Positions 14,567-22,417 of a stretch of 28,816 bases of DNA are shown here, piece after piece. The notes beneath the pieces are model-generated. The model did no database searches. It was given only the letters and a program-made list of their open reading frames with translations, and was not told where the DNA came from. A program made the translations under genes and the position numbers. Numbering within the stretch: position 1 is the first letter of the stretch; each line of letters starts with the position of its first letter. Origin of the DNA: DATHWB01 sp040902855 (GTDB lineage: Bacteria > Actinomycetota > Acidimicrobiia > Spongiisociales > ZC4RG35); the NCBI GenBank assembly GCA_040902855.1, contig JBBDWN010000070.1, forward strand, positions 1 through 28,816. The letters are read 5' to 3'.

Positions 14567-15849
14567 CCGAACTCGCCGGGACATTGGGTGCCCGGTTGAC
14601 CATCCCGACGGGACCGGTTGCGGTTGCCCTCTCCGGCGGGGCGGACAGCGCCGCCTTGCTCTGGCTGGTCGCTCGGAGGGGTGCAGACGTCGTCGCCATC
14701 CACGTGTTCCACGGTCTGGCCGCCTCGAGCCTGATGTCCACCGCAGCCGGTCAGATTGCGGCGACGTGTGGAGTCCGCATGGAGATGGCGGTCGTCCATC
14801 CGCAAGGCGCCGCCGAACATCATCTTCGCGAGGTACGCCACGCCGCACTCCTCGAGAGGGCTGCCGGACGGCCGGTTCTGATGGCTCACACCGCCGATGA
14901 CCAGGCAGAGACGGTGCTGATGCGCGCTCTCCGGGGCAGCGGGATCGACGGACTGGCGGGGATCCTTCCCGAGCGGGGTCCGATCCACCACCCGATGCTC
15001 TCGATCACGCGAGCCGAGACACGCGAACTGGCGGAACTGGCAGGTCTGCCCTTTCGGGACGATCCGTCGAACGAGGATCAGTCGATCCTCCGCAACCGAA
15101 TCCGATCAACGGTGATTCGCGCCATCGAAGATGCGATAGGGCATTCCCCGCGAGACGCCCTCATTCGGTTGGCGTCCCTCGCACAGGACGAGTCTGCCCT
15201 GATGGACCGTTCGGTCGATGCGATCCCGATCCAACACCGCGACGGGGCAGTTCGTATCCCCGTAGGTGCGCTCCTCGCAGCCGGACCCGTGCTCGCCGCT
15301 AGGGCGGTACGCCGAGCGGTGATGCAGGTGGCGGGCCCCTATCCGCCCGACCGGCGTTCGCTCGGCAGGATCATGGATGTGGTGGGTGGGGCGGTCGCCG
15401 CCACCGAAGTCGAGCCCCGGTTGCGGGTCACGGTGGTCGACGGGCACCTGGTCGTCGCGCCCGAGCAGCCCGAGAGAGACCGGTCGGCGACTGCGATCGT
15501 CGGAGGATCGACCTCGTGGGCAGGTTGGCGTTTCGACGCCGTCGAGATCGACGGACCGGCAGTGGTGCCGCTTTCTCCTATGCGGTTGTTGGCTCCTTCG
15601 GGTCTCGGTCCGTGGGCGGTGCGGACGGTCGGGACCGAAGACCGCGTCACGGGACGCAGGGCGTCGGATGCCCTGGCCGATGAGGGAGTGCCGGCGTCCG
15701 AGCGAAAAGCATGGCCGATCGTCACCTGCGGCGGTGAACCCGTCTGGCTGCCCAGGGTGCGGGCCCGGATTTGGCCGGGTCACCTCCCGGGTCGCTACCT
15801 TTGCCTCGTCGCAGTCCGGGAGTCCAGTTGGCAGACATTCGAACACTGA
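14545..15849 (+). CDS. tilS: tRNA(Ile)-lysidine synthetase
   Basis: A 434-residue N-type ATP pyrophosphatase that converts C34 of tRNA-Ile(CAU) to lysidine, switching its identity from Met to Ile. The PP-loop SGGADS is at residues 30-35; HTADDQAETVLMRALRGSGIDGL and RNRIRSTVIRAIE are TilS family signatures. A C-terminal domain of about 200 residues follows. The ATG lies 22 nt inside the metalloprotease gene, and the end overlaps the hpt start by 22 nt, so all three are coupled. Confidence 0.93.
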   Translation: MAGSDRLTELAGTLGARLTIPTGPVAVALSGGADSAALLWLVARRGADVVAIHVFHGLAASSLMSTAAGQIAATCGVRMEMAVVHPQGAAEHHLREVRHAALLERAAGRPVLMAHTADDQAETVLMRALRGSGIDGLAGILPERGPIHHPMLSITRAETRELAELAGLPFRDDPSNEDQSILRNRIRSTVIRAIEDAIGHSPRDALIRLASLAQDESALMDRSVDAIPIQHRDGAVRIPVGALLAAGPVLAARAVRRAVMQVAGPYPPDRRSLGRIMDVVGGAVAATEVEPRLRVTVVDGHLVVAPEQPERDRSATAIVGGSTSWAGWRFDAVEIDGPAVVPLSPMRLLAPSGLGPWAVRTVGTEDRVTGRRASDALADEGVPASERKAWPIVTCGGEPVWLPRVRARIWPGHLPGRYLCLVAVRESSWQTFEH

Positions 15850-16349
15850 TCACCGCCGAGCAGATCGACGCCAAGCTCGGCGAGATCGGTAGAGCGGTTT
15901 CATCTGACTACCGGGGCCAGGATCTCATCGTGGTCGGAGTCCTCAAGGGCGCCTTCATGGTGATGGCGGATTTGGCCCGCCACATCGACATCCCGGTCGA
16001 GTTCGATTTCATGGCGGTGTCGTCATACGGAGCGTCGACGCAGTCGTCCGGCGTCGTCCGCATCCTCAAGGACCTGGATCAGGAGATCGCGGGCCGCCAC
16101 GTGCTGATCGTCGAGGACATCATCGACTCCGGTCTGACGCTCAACTACCTCATGAAGAGCCTGAGCGTGAGAAAGCCCGCTTCGCTCGAAGTGGCGTCAC
16201 TGCTCGTCAAGACCGGGGTCCAGCGAGCCGAACTCTCGGTGAAGTATCCGGGTTTCACGATCGGACCGGAGTTCGTCGTGGGCTACGGCCTCGACTACGC
16301 AGGCAAGTACCGAAACCTGCCATACGTCGGCGTGCTCGAGGGCGACTGA
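15828..16349 (+). CDS. hpt: Hypoxanthine phosphoribosyltransferase
   Basis: A 173-residue purine-salvage enzyme that makes IMP or GMP from hypoxanthine or guanine and PRPP. The PRPP-binding loop VLIVEDIIDSGLTL and the segment VVGVLKGAFMVMADLARHI are diagnostic. TTG at 15828 is chosen as the start: GGGAG lies 5 nt upstream and homology begins at once (ADIRTLITAEQI); an ATG 57 nt upstream would add a non-homologous leader overlapping tilS. It ends 1 nt before the convergent DUF4126 gene stop. Confidence 0.93.
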   Translation: MADIRTLITAEQIDAKLGEIGRAVSSDYRGQDLIVVGVLKGAFMVMADLARHIDIPVEFDFMAVSSYGASTQSSGVVRILKDLDQEIAGRHVLIVEDIIDSGLTLNYLMKSLSVRKPASLEVASLLVKTGVQRAELSVKYPGFTIGPEFVVGYGLDYAGKYRNLPYVGVLEGD

Positions 16350-16350
16350 C

Positions 16351-16938
16351 TCACCCGTCTGGCGGGGCGGATCCGCGGTTCGACCATCGGTTCATCAGGC
16401 GTCGCACTCCCGACCACACTTTCCACACCACCCAGATACTGCCGACGGCGAGAACGATCACGACGACGAGGGCGACGATCGGGAACGCCAGCGCAAGCAG
16501 GACCACACCGGTGGCGAGCCCGTCTTCGAAGACCGATAGCGTGAGGTTCGAGAACGGTTCAGGCGACGTGTTGACCGCCGCCCGGGTCGATGCTTTTGCC
16601 GAGTGGCTGGAGAGGGCGAGCGAACCGGCGACGAGGGCGCCCATCGCCTCACCGATCGACTCTGAGTCACCGGCGATGACGTATCCGAGTGCAGCCGCAC
16701 CAAGCGGCCGGATCACCGTGTGGATCGCGTCCCAGACGTTGTCGAGGTACGGGATCTTGTCTGCCGCGAACTCGACGAAGAAGAGAACGGCTGTGACGAT
16801 GAGCACATCGGTGCGGGTGAGCACATCGGGGACGTCTGTCCACCCGAGCCGTCCGCCGAAACCGAGTACGAGGGTCACCAGATAGAGGTTGAGTCCCGAT
16901 GCCCACCCGGACCCGGCAATGAGACCGACGATCTCCAT
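16351..16938 (-). CDS. DUF4126 family integral membrane protein
   Basis: A 195-residue membrane protein with about five hydrophobic segments. The conserved DUF4126 block VEFAADKIPYLDNVWDAIHTVIRP is present (split here: ADKIPYLDNVWDAIHT at about 58-73), as is the N-terminal GSGWASGLNLY. Function of the family is unknown. The ATG at 16938 is preferred over a GTG 9 nt upstream because TACGGT lies 7 nt before it, a leaderless arrangement that would be destroyed by the longer start. It ends convergently against hpt with 1 nt between stops. Confidence 0.85.
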   Translation of the reverse strand: MEIVGLIAGSGWASGLNLYLVTLVLGFGGRLGWTDVPDVLTRTDVLIVTAVLFFVEFAADKIPYLDNVWDAIHTVIRPLGAAALGYVIAGDSESIGEAMGALVAGSLALSSHSAKASTRAAVNTSPEPFSNLTLSVFEDGLATGVVLLALAFPIVALVVVIVLAVGSIWVVWKVWSGVRRLMNRWSNRGSAPPDG

Positions 16939-16945
16939 CGACGGC

Positions 16946-16951
16946 ACCGTA
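16946..16951 (-). promoter_or_regulatory. -10 element (TACGGT) of the DUF4126 gene
   Basis: TACGGT on the minus strand is 7 nt before the ATG at 16938. The divergent ftsH promoter (TAGAGT at 16980-16985) shares this 61-nt gap. Confidence 0.5.
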
Positions 16952-16999
16952 CCGTTCTTTGCGGCTGTGAGGTTTTCTTAGAGTGCCGGTCTCCTTACC

Positions 17000-19048
17000 A
17001 TGGAGTTCTCGGCGTCTTTCGTCGAGCATGTCCCCAATGTCTCGAGGAGCCTGGTGAATCGCACTTTCCGAACGCTGCTGATCTACGGCGTTGTCTTCGT
17101 GCTCCTCGCCATGACGGCCCAACGGTGGTTCGACCAGGTCTCCGCTCCCGCTGAGATCACGCTCTCCGAGTTCTCGATGCAGGTCGAGGACGGCAACATC
17201 GCCCAGGCCACGATCCTGGAACGGTCCAACCGGGTTCAGGGTCGGTTCGTCGACAGCGAGGTCGAGGAGCCCGCGTTCGACTTCGTCGTTCGCTATCCGG
17301 CGGAACTCGAAGACGAGATCGCCCTCGACATGATCGCCGCCGGCATCGACGTGGACAACGACGCCGAACCGCCGACGTTCTTCGAGATTCTGATTTCGAT
17401 TCTGCCTTGGCTCTTCCTCGTCGGGTTCATGGTCTTCATCTTCATGCAGATGCAGGGGTCGGGGAACCGGGTCATGCAGTTCGGCAAGGCGAAGGCCAAG
17501 ATGGTCTCCAAAGACCAGCCGAAGGTCACGTTCTCCGACGTGGCCGGTCTCGAAGAGGCGATCGAGGAACTGGAGGAGCTCAAGGATTTCCTCCAGCATC
17601 CGGACAAGTACCGCCAGATGGGCGCCAAGATTCCGAAGGGCGTGCTGCTCTTCGGGCCGCCGGGAACCGGCAAGACCCTTCTCGCCCGGGCGGTCGCCGG
17701 TGAGGCCGGGGTGCCGTTCTTTTCGATCTCCGGTTCCGATTTCGTCGAGATGTTCGTCGGTGTCGGTGCGAGCCGTGTCCGTGACCTCTTCGAACAGGCC
17801 AAGGCCGATGCTCCCGCCATCGTGTTCATCGACGAGATCGATGCGGTCGGACGTCACCGCGGTGCCGGTCTCGGCGGCGGACACGACGAACGCGAGCAGA
17901 CGTTGAACCAGCTCCTGGTGGAACTCGACGGGTTCGAGGGCACCAGCGGCGTCATCGTCATCGCCGCCACCAACCGACCCGACATTCTCGACCCCGCCCT
18001 GCTCCGTCCCGGCCGTTTCGATCGCCAGGTGACCGTCGACGCTCCGGATATCGAAGGCCGCAAGGCGATTCTCGAGGTCCACGCCAAGGGCAAGCCGCTC
18101 AAGGACGAGGTCGATCTCGAGGTCTTGGCGAGGCGCACGCCTGGGTTCACCGGGGCGGATCTCGCCAACCTCATCAACGAGGCTGCCCTCCTCACCGTGC
18201 GCACCCGTGGCACCGAGATCGGGATGGAGGAATTGGAGAACGCCATCGATCGGGTGATCGCCGGACCCGAGCGCAAGTCGAAGGTCATGTCGGACGACGA
18301 GAAGAAGCTCATCGCCTATCACGAGACCGGCCATGCCCTCGTCGGGTGGGCCCTCCCGAACGCCGATCCGGTCCACAAGGTCACGATCGTCGCCCGCGGC
18401 CGCTCCCTCGGCCACACCCTCGCCCTCCCCACCCACGACAAGTACCTGGTCAGGAGGAGCGAACTGGTCGATCAGTTGGCGATGCTCCTGGGGGGCAGGA
18501 CCGCAGAGGAGCTCATCTACGTCGATCCGACGACCGGCGCCAGCAACGACATCCAGAAGGCGACGTCGATCGCCCGGAAGATGGTGATGGAGTACGGGAT
18601 GAGCGACCGGCTCGGTCCACTGCAGTACGGCAAGCCTGCAGGCGAAGTGTTCCTCGGGCGCGACTACACGAGCGGTCAGGACTACTCCGACGAGGTTGCG
18701 GCTTCGATCGATGACGAGGTGCGAGCGCTCATCAGTGCTGCGCACGAAGAGGCACGCCAGATCCTCCATGCACACCAGGACGCCATGGAACTCATGGTCG
18801 AGCGGCTGCTGGAGAAGGAGACGGTGGACCGTGAGGAGGTCGCCGAGATATTCCGTGACGTGCCCAAGTGGGAGCACGCGTCGAGCGGTTCGCTCCGGAT
18901 CCAGCCACCGAAGCTGTCGGACAACGGTCACGTCGGACGGGACCCGGCCGACGGTGTCCCCGCCGACGATGCCCCAGCGGACGATGTCCCTGCCGACGAT
19001 GCTGCTGACTCCGAGGCCGACGACGACTCGGTCAACGTCGGCGGCTGA
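17000..19048 (+). CDS. ftsH: ATP-dependent zinc metalloprotease FtsH
   Basis: A 682-residue inner-membrane AAA+ protease that degrades damaged membrane and regulatory proteins as a hexamer. Order: a first transmembrane helix (about 28-42), a periplasmic region (50-130), a second helix (132-150), the AAA domain with Walker A GPPGTGKT (about 218), Walker B IDEIDAVGR and the SRH (ATNRPDILDPALLRPGRFDR), then the protease domain with HETGH (441-445). A hydrophilic tail carries PADD-type acidic repeats. ATG at 17000 is used here; a GTG at 17054 with GAGGAG at 17044-17049 is an equally good or better start and would give 664 residues. Confidence 0.97.
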   Translation: MEFSASFVEHVPNVSRSLVNRTFRTLLIYGVVFVLLAMTAQRWFDQVSAPAEITLSEFSMQVEDGNIAQATILERSNRVQGRFVDSEVEEPAFDFVVRYPAELEDEIALDMIAAGIDVDNDAEPPTFFEILISILPWLFLVGFMVFIFMQMQGSGNRVMQFGKAKAKMVSKDQPKVTFSDVAGLEEAIEELEELKDFLQHPDKYRQMGAKIPKGVLLFGPPGTGKTLLARAVAGEAGVPFFSISGSDFVEMFVGVGASRVRDLFEQAKADAPAIVFIDEIDAVGRHRGAGLGGGHDEREQTLNQLLVELDGFEGTSGVIVIAATNRPDILDPALLRPGRFDRQVTVDAPDIEGRKAILEVHAKGKPLKDEVDLEVLARRTPGFTGADLANLINEAALLTVRTRGTEIGMEELENAIDRVIAGPERKSKVMSDDEKKLIAYHETGHALVGWALPNADPVHKVTIVARGRSLGHTLALPTHDKYLVRRSELVDQLAMLLGGRTAEELIYVDPTTGASNDIQKATSIARKMVMEYGMSDRLGPLQYGKPAGEVFLGRDYTSGQDYSDEVAASIDDEVRALISAAHEEARQILHAHQDAMELMVERLLEKETVDREEVAEIFRDVPKWEHASSGSLRIQPPKLSDNGHVGRDPADGVPADDAPADDVPADDAADSEADDDSVNVGG

Positions 19049-19059
19049 TCCGTCGAGCG

Positions 19060-19956
19060 ATGACCCGCTTCTGGCGCGTTCGGAACCGTGCGATCCCCCT
19101 GTTGCGACCGCTGGTGATGGGCGTGGTCAACACCACGCCCGACTCGTTCTCGGACGGCGGCATGCTCCCGACCACGGAGGCGGCGGTTCGCCATGGCCGT
19201 GAACTCGTCGCCGCAGGCGCCGACATCGTCGACATCGGCGGCGAATCGACCCGTCCGGGGGCGGACCCGGTCGACGCAAACGAGGAGATCGAGCGCACGA
19301 TTCCGGTCGTCGAACGGCTGGCGGGTGACGGGTTGGTCGTCTCGATCGACACGAGAAAGTCGGTGGTGGCGAGGGCTGCCCTCGATGCGGGCGCCGTCAT
19401 CGTCAACGACGTGAGCGGGATGGCGGATCCGGGCATGCGGCAGGTCGCAGCCGAATTCGCAGCCGGTGTGGTCGTCATGCACATGCAGGGCACGCCCAGA
19501 ACCATGCAGGATTCACCCAGCTACGACGACGTCGTGGCAGACATCACCGCCTTTCTCGCCGCGCGTTGTCGGGCGCTGGTCGAGGACGGTGCAGATCGTC
19601 GGTCGATCGTTGTGGACCCCGGTGTGGGGTTCGGAAAGACCGTGGACCACAACCTCACGCTTCTGAACCGGCTCGATGAGTTCGGCACGCTCGGGTTTCC
19701 GATCATGGTGGGGGTTTCTCGTAAGAGGTTCCTCGGTTCGCTGACCGGCCGCGAACGTCCGGAGGATCGCGATCTCGCATCGGCAGTGGCGGCGGCGGCT
19801 GCCGTCTCCCGCGGGGCGGCCGTGGTTCGAGTCCATAATGTCGCTCTCAGCCTGGAGGCGCTGAGGGTGGCCTGGGCTATCGTGCGCGGTGATGGGGCCC
19901 CGTGGGCCCCACTTGCCGTCGAAGGAGTCGCTCCGGAAGGAGTCCCACAAGGATGA
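19060..19956 (+). CDS. folP: Dihydropteroate synthase
   Basis: A 298-residue enzyme that joins dihydropterin pyrophosphate and p-aminobenzoate in folate synthesis, the sulfonamide target. Seen: MGVVNTTPDSFSDGG (20-34, pterin/pyrophosphate loop), DIGGESTRPGA, VSIDTRK, VNDVSGM, VDPGVGFGKT and VGVSRKRFLG (catalytic Lys region). It starts 11 nt after ftsH and its stop overlaps the next gene (ATGA), so it belongs to a folate operon; the usual actinobacterial folE between ftsH and folP is not here. A C-terminal extension after the RVHNV segment is short and non-conserved. Confidence 0.95.
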   Translation: MTRFWRVRNRAIPLLRPLVMGVVNTTPDSFSDGGMLPTTEAAVRHGRELVAAGADIVDIGGESTRPGADPVDANEEIERTIPVVERLAGDGLVVSIDTRKSVVARAALDAGAVIVNDVSGMADPGMRQVAAEFAAGVVVMHMQGTPRTMQDSPSYDDVVADITAFLAARCRALVEDGADRRSIVVDPGVGFGKTVDHNLTLLNRLDEFGTLGFPIMVGVSRKRFLGSLTGRERPEDRDLASAVAAAAAVSRGAAVVRVHNVALSLEALRVAWAIVRGDGAPWAPLAVEGVAPEGVPQG

Positions 19957-20426
19957 TCACAGGCTTGAAGCCACGTGGGTTCACGTGGGTGATCGCCAAT
20001 CGGTTGGCGGTTTCAGAGAGAATCGGCGGGCACGGCTTCCAGCACCGCAGGGTGCGCCGTGAAGAAGAGATCAACTGGCTGGTGCGCGAGGCGGGGATCA
20101 CCTGTGTTGTGACGCTGCTCGCCGGCAACCAGAACCACGCCGCCTACGAGGCGGCCGGGCTCGAAACCCACACGGTGCCGATCAGCACCGAGCCTGGTCG
20201 GATCGACCCCAGCCCGCTGTTCGAGACTCTCGACCGGTTGCTCGCGAACCCGAATGCTCGGGTGCTTGTGCATCGGGAGATCATCGACGACACCCTCGGC
20301 GGGCTTCTCGGCGGCTATCTCGTGGCGTCGGGCCTCGTCAAGGATCCGATCCTGGCTGCAGCCCTCATCCAGGAGATCCTGGGCCGGGCGCTCGGCCCTG
20401 AGGGTCGCATCCTGATTCGGGGCTGA
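19953..20426 (+). CDS. Dual-specificity-phosphatase-fold protein lacking catalytic residues
   Basis: A 157-residue protein whose overall pattern matches cyclin-dependent-kinase-inhibitor-like/dual-specificity phosphatases: an N-terminal FTWVIANRLAVSERIGG entry, a WLVREAGITCVVTLL strand-helix, and a central VLVHREIIDDTLGGLLGGYLV, which aligns with the VLVHCxxGxxRTG loop. The catalytic Cys is replaced by R108 and the invariant Arg by T114, so phosphatase activity by the Cys mechanism is impossible. The histidine before the Cys (H107) and an Asp pair (D112-D113) remain. It lies between folP (ATGA overlap) and folB in the folate operon. I infer a binding or scaffolding role, or a different chemistry; no homologue was identified with certainty. 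Confidence 0.65.
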   Translation: MITGLKPRGFTWVIANRLAVSERIGGHGFQHRRVRREEEINWLVREAGITCVVTLLAGNQNHAAYEAAGLETHTVPISTEPGRIDPSPLFETLDRLLANPNARVLVHREIIDDTLGGLLGGYLVASGLVKDPILAAALIQEILGRALGPEGRILIRG

Positions 20427-20430
20427 GGCG

Positions 20431-20793
20431 TTGGCCGACCGCATCGAATTGCGGGGCCTGGAGGTGCATGCCCGTCATGGTGTCTACGCCCATGAGCAGG
20501 TCGACGGCCAGACGTTCGTCGTCGACCTCGTCGTTTCCGTCGACCTGTCGCGAGCGGGGACATCCGACGACCTGACGGACACCGTCGACTACGGGTCGCT
20601 CGCAACGGTCGTTCATGACGTGGTCGCCTCCGAGCGCTGGGATCTCATCGAAAGGGTCGCAACGAGAGTGTCAGAAGTCGTCCTGGCTGCTGACGAGCGG
20701 ATCGAGTCGGTGGCGGTCACGGTCCACAAGCCGCAGGCTCCCATCCCGCACCAGTTCGAGGATGTGGCCGTCACTGTCGAGCGAGCCCGATGA
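20431..20793 (+). CDS. folB: Dihydroneopterin aldolase
   Basis: A 120-residue enzyme that cleaves dihydroneopterin to hydroxymethyl-dihydropterin. Seen: LRGLEVHARHGVYAHEQVDGQ (with the family GxxxxHGV), a middle strand VVDLVVSVDL, DTVDYGSLA, ERVATRV, and VTVHKPQAPIPHQFEDVAV, the active-site Lys-Pro segment. The start is TTG at 20431, preceded at 2 nt by a GAGG. Its stop overlaps the folK ATG (ATGA). Confidence 0.93.
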   Translation: MADRIELRGLEVHARHGVYAHEQVDGQTFVVDLVVSVDLSRAGTSDDLTDTVDYGSLATVVHDVVASERWDLIERVATRVSEVVLAADERIESVAVTVHKPQAPIPHQFEDVAVTVERAR

Positions 20794-21746
20794 CAGGAAC
20801 TCGGGCCACGATCGCGCTCGGTTCGAACCTCGGCAACCGGCTCACGCAGCTGCGAAATGGCCTCGCCGGGCTTCGGGAGCTGGGGCAGGTCGAGGCGGTC
20901 TCTTCGCTGTACGAGACCGACCCGGTCGGGGGTCCCCGACAGGGCAGGTATCTGAATGCGGTGGTGCTGATCGAGACCGATCTCGGTCCCGACACCCTGC
21001 TGGAAGGTCTCCACCGGATCGAGGGCAGTTCGGATCGGACTCGTGACGTCCACTGGGGGCCGCGCACGCTCGATCTCGACCTCATCACGTACGGCGATCG
21101 GCGAATCTCGGAGCCTCACCTCGTTTTGCCCCATCCGCGCGCCCACGAACGACGCTTTGTCCTGGCTCCGCTCGCTGAGGTGGCGCCCGATGCGCGGCTC
21201 TCCGACGGCTCCACCCCCGGCGAGGCGATCACCCACACGCTCGACCAGAAGATCGAGCGATGGGGTGGCGCATGGCCGGACGAAGCCCCGCGGATGGGAA
21301 AGGAGGCGACCTGGTGGGTCATCGGCCAATTCGGTTCGCTGACGGCCTGGCTCGTGGTCGTGGTCCTGACCGCCGACCCCGTCCGGACCTTGTCTCTCGG
21401 AGCGGGTGCTCTCGTCGCACTGGGAGGTTTGGCGCTCGGGGTCGGCGCGGTTTCCTCGTTCGGCACCCGGATCACGCCGTCGCCACAGCCGCGGGAGGAA
21501 GCGGGACTCGTCGATGGAGGCGTGTACCGCCTCGTGCGCCATCCGATGTACGGAGCGGTGTTCCTCTCCACGTTCGGGGTGGCGGTTGCGGCCGGCTCGA
21601 TCACTGGGGCGGTCGTGTCGCTCGTCATCCTGGGCTTTCTCCGTCTCAAGTCAGGGCGTGAAGAGCGCATCCTCGGAATCGTCGTCGACGGTTATGAGCA
21701 TTACCGGGCGAGGGTCCGGCACAGACTGATCCCCTGGATCTGGTGA
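20790..21746 (+). CDS. folK: HPPK (FolK) fused to a C-terminal membrane methyltransferase-like domain
   Basis: A 318-residue protein with two domains. Residues 1 to about 160 are hydroxymethyl-dihydropterin pyrophosphokinase: ALGSNLGNR (10-18), a VSSLYETDPVGG loop, GPRTLDLDLITYGDR (the ATP/Mg site) and LPHPRAHERRFVLAPLAE. From about 170 the sequence becomes hydrophobic with four transmembrane segments and carries GVYRLVRHPMYGAVFLS and REERILGIVVDGYEHYRARVR, motifs of the isoprenylcysteine carboxyl methyltransferase / phospholipid methyltransferase (PEMT-like) superfamily; RHPMY and the Glu/His pair bind SAM. One continuous frame covers both, with no stop or frameshift. The fusion is unusual; it may be a read-through or a real bifunctional protein. 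ATG overlaps the folB stop. Confidence 0.85.
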   Translation: MTGTRATIALGSNLGNRLTQLRNGLAGLRELGQVEAVSSLYETDPVGGPRQGRYLNAVVLIETDLGPDTLLEGLHRIEGSSDRTRDVHWGPRTLDLDLITYGDRRISEPHLVLPHPRAHERRFVLAPLAEVAPDARLSDGSTPGEAITHTLDQKIERWGGAWPDEAPRMGKEATWWVIGQFGSLTAWLVVVVLTADPVRTLSLGAGALVALGGLALGVGAVSSFGTRITPSPQPREEAGLVDGGVYRLVRHPMYGAVFLSTFGVAVAAGSITGAVVSLVILGFLRLKSGREERILGIVVDGYEHYRARVRHRLIPWIW

Positions 21747-21793
21747 CACAGGATCAGAGGAAGGCAAGGCCGGCTTCGCCGACTGTTCTTCTG

Positions 21794-21870
21794 TTCCGCT
21801 CGAAACAGCTTCGCTTTCGGGCGGGAAGCCGACGGATGGGGCTCGAAGCTCGCCCAATCCGCCCGGCTTC
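21794..21870. terminator. Two overlapping hairpins after folK
   Basis: Hairpin 1 pairs TTCCGCTCGAAA (21794-21805) with TTTCGGGCGGGA (21815-21826), 12 pairs with two G-U. Hairpin 2 pairs GAAGCCG (21825-21831) with CGGCTTC (21864-21870) and continues with GGATGGG/CCCAATCC inside. The two share bases 21825-21826. They probably terminate the folate operon transcript; there is no long T-tract. Confidence 0.5.
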
Positions 21871-21902
21871 AGGACGGTCGTGTCGTTGGGTTGGGTTTGC
21901 GA

Positions 21903-21908
21903 TAGATT
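21903..21908 (+). promoter_or_regulatory. Candidate -10 element (TAGATT)
   Basis: TAGATT lies about 94 nt before the next ORF at 22002, within the 255-nt gap after folK. It is the best -10 in the gap, but no clear -35 is seen. The rest of the gap holds the hairpins and the tandem repeat listed separately. Confidence 0.3.
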
Positions 21909-21944
21909 GGTTCCATGGTGGAGCGCGCTCCCCCCTGACGGCCG

Positions 21945-21972
21945 ATCGACACAGCATCGACACAGCATCGAC
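21945..21972 (+). repeat. 11-bp tandem repeat upstream of a small basic-protein gene
   Basis: ATCGACACAGC occurs twice in direct succession (21945-21955, 21956-21966), followed by a third partial unit ATCGAC (21967-21972). It lies between a probable -10 and the ATG at 22002 and would be in the 5' leader. Function unknown; a binding site or slippage product are both possible. Confidence 0.7.
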
Positions 21973-22001
21973 TCTGTCAGTCCGCTCGACCTGGAGGAAC
22001 C

Positions 22002-22331
22002 ATGGCCCGCCGCTCCCGTGACCGTCGCAAGACCATCCCCGGCTACGACGAACTCCGTCCTCGACGAGACGACCGCGCACGTGACCATCGGAAGGTGCGA
22101 CACGCGGCCAACCAGATGCTGCACACCGCCACCGACGTCGAGGAGCTCGCCCCACTTCCCGAAGTGCGGGCGGACCATCATCACGACCGAATCGACCTCG
22201 AGCCGGTCGAAGCGCCCAAGAATCGCTTCACGGTCGGCAAGACGAAGTTCTGGAAGCGGCGCGGCCAGTACAAGCAGTACCGGGCACGCCTCGACGCTCG
22301 CTGGCCGGAACTCGACAACTCCGAGGGCTGA
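22002..22331 (+). CDS. Small basic protein of unknown function
   Basis: A 109-residue protein I do not recognise. Both ends are basic (ARRSRDRRK at the start; KTKFWKRRGQYKQYRAR near the end) around an acidic/His centre (RADHHHDRIDLEP), suggesting nucleic-acid or ribosome contact, but no known domain is seen. ATG at 22002 follows GGAGG (21992-21997 region) with about 4 nt spacing, a good Shine-Dalgarno. It sits alone between folK and lysS. Confidence 0.6.
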   Translation: MARRSRDRRKTIPGYDELRPRRDDRARDHRKVRHAANQMLHTATDVEELAPLPEVRADHHHDRIDLEPVEAPKNRFTVGKTKFWKRRGQYKQYRARLDARWPELDNSEG

Positions 22332-22417
22332 CCGACCGGCCGTCCGGGTCGGGAACGACGGCGCTGCGGGCATCCGATTTGATCGATCGGGTGCGGGGGT
22401 CCAAAGTTCACGGACGC

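Noticed and set aside
16667..18931. 754-codon open frame on the minus strand across ftsH
   Set aside because: It is antisense to a complete ftsH with all motifs, has a low-complexity His/Asp/Glu/Arg-rich composition and no domain. It is a product of high GC codon bias.
21945..21972. Tandem 11-bp repeats as a small CRISPR array
   Set aside because: Units are contiguous with no spacers and only two copies plus a partial one; no cas genes are nearby.
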